A program made the position numbers and the translations under genes. From positions 1 through 64,000 of the forward strand of contig JAMKCH010014145.1 of assembly GCA_023653785.1 (NCBI GenBank): a DNA stretch of 64,000 nt, read 5' to 3'. The notes beneath the pieces are model-generated. The model ran no database searches, was not told the DNA's origin, and worked only from the letters and a program-made list of their open reading frames with translations. Shown here piece after piece: positions 58,501 to 64,000 of the stretch. This DNA comes from Ophioderma brevispina. Its lineage: Eukaryota > Echinodermata > Ophiuroidea > Amphilepidida > Ophiodermatidae. Position 1 is the first letter of the stretch, and the number at the start of each line of letters is the position of its first letter.

Positions 58501-59560
58501 GAACCCAGCGCAAGTAGTATTTCGTTAACCAGGGATTTATTCATGAGTTAATAAATTAGTTTAATCATTAATTTTGTCATCAAATATTTAAGTGTTTTTA
58601 TTTGAAATTATATTTCACCCCAAAAGGTAGTGGTGTTATCTGTTGAGAATAATGAATTTAGCCACAAACCTATACTCCTCATAACTAAGCCAATTTAAAA
58701 ATGCCAGATTAATTACTCTGTTCATGCGAAATATCAAATTGTTATTTCGCATCAAAACACATCTTTTCCGTGATATAAAAACAATTTGATTTCGTACATG
58801 TAATTAATATTGGAGGTACTGCTTATACTTGTTCATAGTTCCTCGAAATTTTAAGCCTTGCGCCCATGTATGTGTTGAAATGAGTCAACGTGACGCTTAA
58901 ATTCTCTGGATTAATTCTTTTACGTTTATAAAGCCGGTCTTTGCGATGATTGTCACGATGTTGAACGTTTGAATGACAGACTAGTGCCATGCATGTCTAT
59001 TTGGGTTTGCACCATAACTGTGACTGCCGAAAACCTAAACAAGCTTAGAGGCAAGGCATTAAAATATCACTTTCACGCTATTAAAGGGGCACCCCGATCT
59101 TCAGCCTCGGGCCCCACCTTTCACACCACCGATCCTGCGATTTTGATATCATGCGTAACCTTGTATATATTTTCTTTATCTCATATGTAAATTTTTGATG
59201 ATTTTTTCCCATGTTGATGCTATAAGCTAAAAATGTGGTTTAAGCGAAAACGGTACCCGAAAAATATTTTGTACAGTACTCTATGGGTTATTGTAATAAC
59301 CACAATTACCACTCACATCAAAATGGTATGTTGAATCCAATGAAACAAAAAATATATATATATATGTGTATTCGGATTGGGGGCACATTGTGCAAATGCA
59401 GTTTAAAATGTCTGAAAATACGCGAGACTTAGTTATGATTAGAAAGTTAGCGTATTTTATGGATTAGTATGGGACACTGGTATGTTATAAATTAAATGGA
59501 AGTTGGACAGCAGATTGACGCCAATTTACTCTGCGCTCATATTTCATATCCATTACCCCT
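55516..59560. other. non-coding, GC-variable; C-rich tract
   Basis: It contains a pyrimidine stretch (56690-56720) and a C-rich/CA-rich tract (57570-57675). Moderately GC-rich blocks lie at 56500-56900 and 57780-58330, and a (TA)n at 59350-59362. Open frames of 87-118 codons show no family motif. Confidence 0.45.
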
Positions 59561-59565
59561 ATCAC

Positions 59566-60052
59566 ATAGGGCGGCTTTAGGGGGGGTCGACCACCCGGCG
59601 CGCCCCCCCCCTATTTTTTGCAATACCAAAGGGCGCCGGGCCTTGTAGATGTAGTAAAAAATGCCTTTTGCCGCCCACCGGCGCCATGGATATCTAGGAA
59701 AAGGACCTTTTTTCTGTGGGGCGCCCTTTGCCGAAACAATTGCTAAAAGTTTCCGGCTCGCTGCGCTCGACGGGTAGCACTTATTTGTTTCAATCTGTTT
59801 GAAATCTATGAAGAGCAGGGGGTACTTTCTTGTTGTTTGTTTGGTGCTTGGTGCCTTGTAAAAATATAAAATAATAGGGCGCGGCACTCGCCACCCCCCA
59901 CCACCCCCCCCGTTTCAGATTTGATAGAAACCGAGTGAAAAAAAAAATGGGGTCTACCGGCGAGCGAAGCGAGCCGGAAAAATTTAAACGCTGAATAGTG
60001 ACGGAGCGACCCCCCCCCCCCCCCCCCCCCTATGAGACATTCCGGGATCCGC
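59566..60052. mobile_element. possible hAT-like non-autonomous element
   Basis: The left end TAGGGCGGCTTTAGGGGGGG and right end CCGGGATCCGCCCTGTAT are rough complements (AGGGCGG / CCGCCCT). They resemble the CAGGGGCGGATCC termini of widespread hAT MITEs. Inside, TTCCGGCTCGCTGCGCTCG (near 59749) pairs with CGAGCGAAGCGAGCCGGAA (near 59963). A run of about 20 C lies near 60011. Confidence 0.5.
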
Positions 60053-60775
60053 CCTGTATCAGCAATACTTACTGCATTCTTGAGATGGGGCTTTTCGATG
60101 AACATTGTGTTTAGCCAATTATAACTACAAACATTTTGGTTAAATGATATGTTGAAACTTTTGTCTTGTGGGTGACTTTGGCGTGTTACTTGATGTCGGA
60201 CTATTTTTTTTCTCTGTGAGATGTTGTAAATGTGAAAAAAAAAAAAAAATCGCCCAAGGGTGCCATTCTTTTCCACAGACTACTGGAAATACAATACAAA
60301 CAGCATTGGATATCGCGCCATATCATCCAAATTAAGGTTGAAAGGCGTTAGAAATTAGCAAGAAATAAAAGGAATGGGGAATTACTTTTAGACCTCTAAA
60401 ACAGATATGAAAAGATTTAAGAGTGTGATGGAAGTTGACGATAAACACTTCTTGACATTTAATCAAAAGATAATGAGCAGCACAAATAAACAAGAAAATT
60501 CATAAATTGTGTGTAGCAAAAAGCACCTATTACAATTAAGGACAGACGAAGAGGCGAAATTTTAGAGCTTTATTTATTCATAAGTAACAAGGTTCCTTTG
60601 GGGTAAGGGTGCATGGCTTGAAAAAGCCCTGATTACCCACTCAGTCGGGTTAAGTAGTTGAGGGAAGGGTGCCACATGTTGAGGAGAAGAAGAAAATTTG
60701 AAATTCTCACATGGTTTTTCTAGACCAGGTGTCATGGGGAACAAGGATATCTGAGGTAAACAGGCTGTATCCCAT
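60053..60775. other. non-coding, nothing recognised
   Basis: AT-rich sequence with an A homopolymer near 60236. Confidence 0.5.
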
Positions 60776-61260
60776 CCTGGGCGCTTTTTTTCAAAATGGG
60801 CACCAAAATCTCATATAAAGTGTGTATATGGGTTAAATAAGTATCTATGAGGCATGTTTGACCACTTTCGGCATCAGTTTTGATTAGAGTTATTCATAAA
60901 GAAGTTACGTTTGCATTACTGAATCTATAAGGAGGTCCAAAATGAGGGCGCTTTTCAAAATGGCCACTAAAATCCCATATAAAGTGTATGGGTTAAATAA
61001 GCATTTATGAGTAGTTTGACCAAATTTTGCATTAGTTTTGATTAGAGGTATTCAAAAAGAAGCTACATGTAGAATACATAATCTTTAAAAAGGTCCAAAA
61101 TGAGGACGCTTTTCAAAATGGCCACCAAATTCCAATATATTGTTTGCGAGTCTAACAAACGATGCTATGAAGCAGATTTGTCCAGATTTAAATTAAGTTT
61201 GGTCACATATTTGATTAAACCATGTGATTGATAAAAGGCTATCAATATGGGCGCTATTCA
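60776..61260. repeat. tandem array, ~155-bp unit, about 3.5 copies
   Basis: GGGCGCTTTTCAAAATGGCC starts units near 60780, 60948, 61104 and 61249, each followed by ATATAAAGTGTATGGGTTAA and GTTTTGATTAGAGGTATTCA where complete. Confidence 0.82.
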
Positions 61261-61985
61261 AAATGGCCGGCCAAAATCTGGATAATGACATGTATCAGCA
61301 AGTGTGTAACAAAATACATTTAAATATTGATATTGCTTTATTTATTTGAGGATTGTGTGTAGTGTGCCCATTCACAATGCCTATCACAATTGCAATAATA
61401 TTTTATTGAAGGTAATTATGATAACTTGTTGGTGTTTTCTGTTCACTAAATGCTGACATAAACAAATTTTCAACACTTAATACGTTACTAAATTCTCTAA
61501 ATAATTTCTATCTTAGTGTAGGATATTAAAGAATACATGAAAAGACCCCTCTCCTATTAAAATCTCCACCTTAAGGTATTCAGATTTGTCCAGATTTAAT
61601 TAGGTTGTTCGCATAAACAAATTAAAAACCGAAGTGATTTGATAAAAATAAGGGTATCAATATTCAATAAGGTCTGGATTAATAACACGGAAAAATGTTC
61701 AGCAATTGGTTGATTGTAACAAAAATACAGTTAAAATATTGATATTACTTTTTTATGAAAACTCTTCGCAAATTATTTGCAGGATTGTAGTGTTAAAATT
61801 CCACAATGTCTATTCACAATTATGCAAAAATATTGGACACTTGAAGGTCAATCATAATAAATTCTTGGTGTGTGTCGGTTCACTAAATGCTGATAGGAAT
61901 ATGGTCACACTTAAAGTACTTTTTTTTTAAATTCTCTAAATAATTGATCTTCATGGAGGATATTCAAGTAATACATATCAAATAG
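61140..61985. repeat. tandem duplication, ~415-bp unit, two copies
   Basis: Blocks TGTCCAGATTTAAATTA, AAATATTGATATT, CCACAATGTC/TATCACAATT, CTTGGTGTGTGTCGGTTCAC and TTCACTAAATGCTGA, AAATTCTCTAAATAATT and AGGATATT occur in the same order in 61165-61560 and 61580-61985. The second copy has more A/T indels. Confidence 0.75.
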
Positions 61986-64000
61986 GACGACGCGAGGGCC
62001 TCGTTATTATGGGTACCCTAACTCTCGTCTTACCAAGCCGTTTTGTAATACAGGTTGACCAAGGGGGTGTTACTACCGCGGGAAGTCTTCTATTAAGCAA
62101 ACGATGTTGGTTTTTAATATCCGTGGATAGCTATGGTTCCTCCTCTTTCAATGATACCAAAATAGTACCACATACCTTGCATGGCGTCACAAATGGACGT
62201 CATAAAGTCACCAGTTGGCAAAATTGGCATTTTCAATTATGCGAAATCCAAATTTTGCGCTAAAGAGGTAGGAATATTGGATTTCCAGGTGGTTTTCAGC
62301 TCTACACAATAGCAATTGATAGTTTTACAAAAAACATATAGTTTTTTAAATGTACCCCTAATTTTTTGGGTGGTAACCACCCCCTACAGATGAGGTAAAC
62401 ATGTGACGTCAACGTCGTAGCACAAGAACCAAAGCATGCCCGACTCAGCATGCGCGGAGCACCCTGCAGGGCTTGTGCTTTTAACGTTCGCGCTCAATCA
62501 GGGCGTGATAAGGCCTTTTAATTTGAAAGGGTGGTTTGAAACGCCATTCAAAACAGTGTCCGGGCTGGGCGCTGACATTTTGAAGATTGCACGGAATTTG
62601 TTTTAAATTATCAGTTGGTGCTTGTTACACACATAATGTCAGATTCGATACACACAATCCGCCAAAATATCAGTTGTTGGAGGTTGTGGGTGCTATTGGG
62701 TGGTTAAATTTGTCCTACCCATGGGCCACTCAAACGAATGAATGACACATCAGTCGTTTGCTTTAAATAAACCGCCTCATATGAATACATCTTTTCACCT
62801 AAGCGCGCATTGCATTATGAGAAAAATCGAGTATTGAGCACAATGATCCAGGTACACTGTTATTATACCTGGCCACCTCTAACACATACCATTAATTTGT
62901 ATCACTATAGATTAGTGTATATGCAAGCGAGGCAACCACACGTTTGTGGAAGAAGAGGAGGCAGCCATTGCTTTCTATTGTTGGTTACTCTAGGTTTTCT
63001 TGTGGTCGGCAAAACATGCGAGACGGTTGTATTTCTAAAGATTAGTAAACCGTTTGCCTCTCTATCTAACTATAAGAACCTCTTTGATTTATGCTGTAAC
63101 TGTATAGCCGTATGTCTGTCGAACCTCTAATCTTGTCAGTAGACAAAGAGGATACAAATTGGTTTGTAAACATTGATTTTGTCACTCATAAAAACCGCTA
63201 CCCTTCGACTTTGACGGGAAACCCAATAATCTGGAGAAGGCTCACTGACCTCTACACATGGATAGCGGGCTCGCACGTAATTGAATAGGTCGGTCGATTT
63301 GAAAACAAACAGCAGACTGCCACATGCAGCCATTTGTAGTTTCTAGAGGGCAGAACATTGAGAGGTAACCCGTAAATGATTCAAGTGAAGTCAATGCAAT
63401 TGTGAAATTTCTTGTTATTTGAAAGGACAAAATCTTAAGAGGGGAGGAAAAAGGGGGTGGGAGGAGCAGCGACAAAGGAGGGGGCAACAGGTCAAGGAGG
63501 ATTACGCTAATTGGCCGCGATACAAGACATCATAAATGCTTGGGATTACTTTACTGTGTAGCATATTGAGAGTGCAATTGTGCAAGTTACTCAATAGTAT
63601 GATGAAAGGTTGAAACAAATAAATGGCTGCAAAAAAGAAATGGGATGTTATGTGAAATAAATGGTTTACATAATTATTGTGTGAATATTTTACAGGAAAA
63701 ATTTCAACGTCCCTCCACTCTCCCTCACTCTTTCCCCCTCCCTCTACCTAACATCCCTTCCCCCATCCCCTCCAGTTATCCTCTCCTCCCTCCCTCCCTT
63801 CTTCCCTTCCCTTCTTTGTATTTTTATTCATTATAAAATTCATTACCTTATTTCATAAGGTAAGGTTGGAATTTATTCGTTCATACCTTAATTAATTCTT
63901 TCCTTCATGCATTCATTAATTAGTTTATTTCTATATTTATTAAATCAAATATGCATTTAGCTTATGTTATAACATGCTCTTGCTATTTATCACTATTTAT
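61986..64000. other. non-coding, nothing recognised
   Basis: An 84-codon frame at 62009-62263 and a 106-codon frame at 62810-63130 lack family motifs. CpG-richer DNA at 62395-62500 contains a perfect TGACGTCA. A C/T-rich tract lies at 63710-63810. Confidence 0.45.

Overview
The window is nuclear DNA from an animal, most likely a marine invertebrate. It is AT-rich, intron-rich and packed with tandem arrays, fold-back elements and microsatellites. It carries spliced exons of an animal-type gene and a tRNA-headed SINE. There are no operons, ribosome binding sites or long intact reading frames. I cannot assign a phylum. Many repeat copies differ by single-base indels, and parts of the one recognisable gene are frameshifted, so uncorrected long-read error is a real possibility throughout.

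The only protein-coding gene I can identify is on the minus strand: a dimethylglycine dehydrogenase (DMGDH) homologue. Its 3' terminal exon is at 14103-14375, an aminomethyltransferase-domain exon is near 34650-34794, and two oxidoreductase-domain exons are at 42207-42455 and 44796-44936. The gene therefore spans at least 31 kb and is mostly intron. Exons for the first ~160 residues and for roughly 390 residues between the 42.2 and 34.7 kb exons were not found. A broken second copy of the 42.2 kb exon lies at 51101-51343 inside a ~1.7 kb direct duplication.

Layout. 0.7-2.4 kb: 305-bp tandem array ending in GA/TA microsatellites. 4.5 kb: 170-bp palindrome. 7.3-9.2 kb: C-rich satellite. 9.2-10.6 kb: tandem array and GACA microsatellite. 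10.6-14.1 kb: interspersed repeats, one overlapping the DMGDH stop codon. 14.4-34.6 kb: intronic DNA with several MITEs, a GC-rich purine-skewed island of about 5.8 kb (16.15-21.99), a 20-21 bp minisatellite (24.9-26.1) and a duplicated block (29.9-31.2). 39-43.7 kb: a TTAA-flanked MITE, TGACCT-rich elements and a 555-bp palindrome. 44.4 kb: SINE. 45-50.4 kb: several TGACCT-type and 146-bp arrays. 51-54.4 kb: two direct duplications. 55-64 kb: scattered simple repeats, a possible hAT-like element and a 60.8-62 kb array, with no recognisable gene.

Most long open frames, including one of 531 codons at 7.6-9.2 kb and those at 24.9-26.1 kb, are by-products of satellites that lack stop codons. The most unusual non-coding structure is a family of TGACCT-rich insertions. 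In three copies the ends carry perfect 11-bp inverted stems whose sequence differs from copy to copy but stays complementary within each copy.
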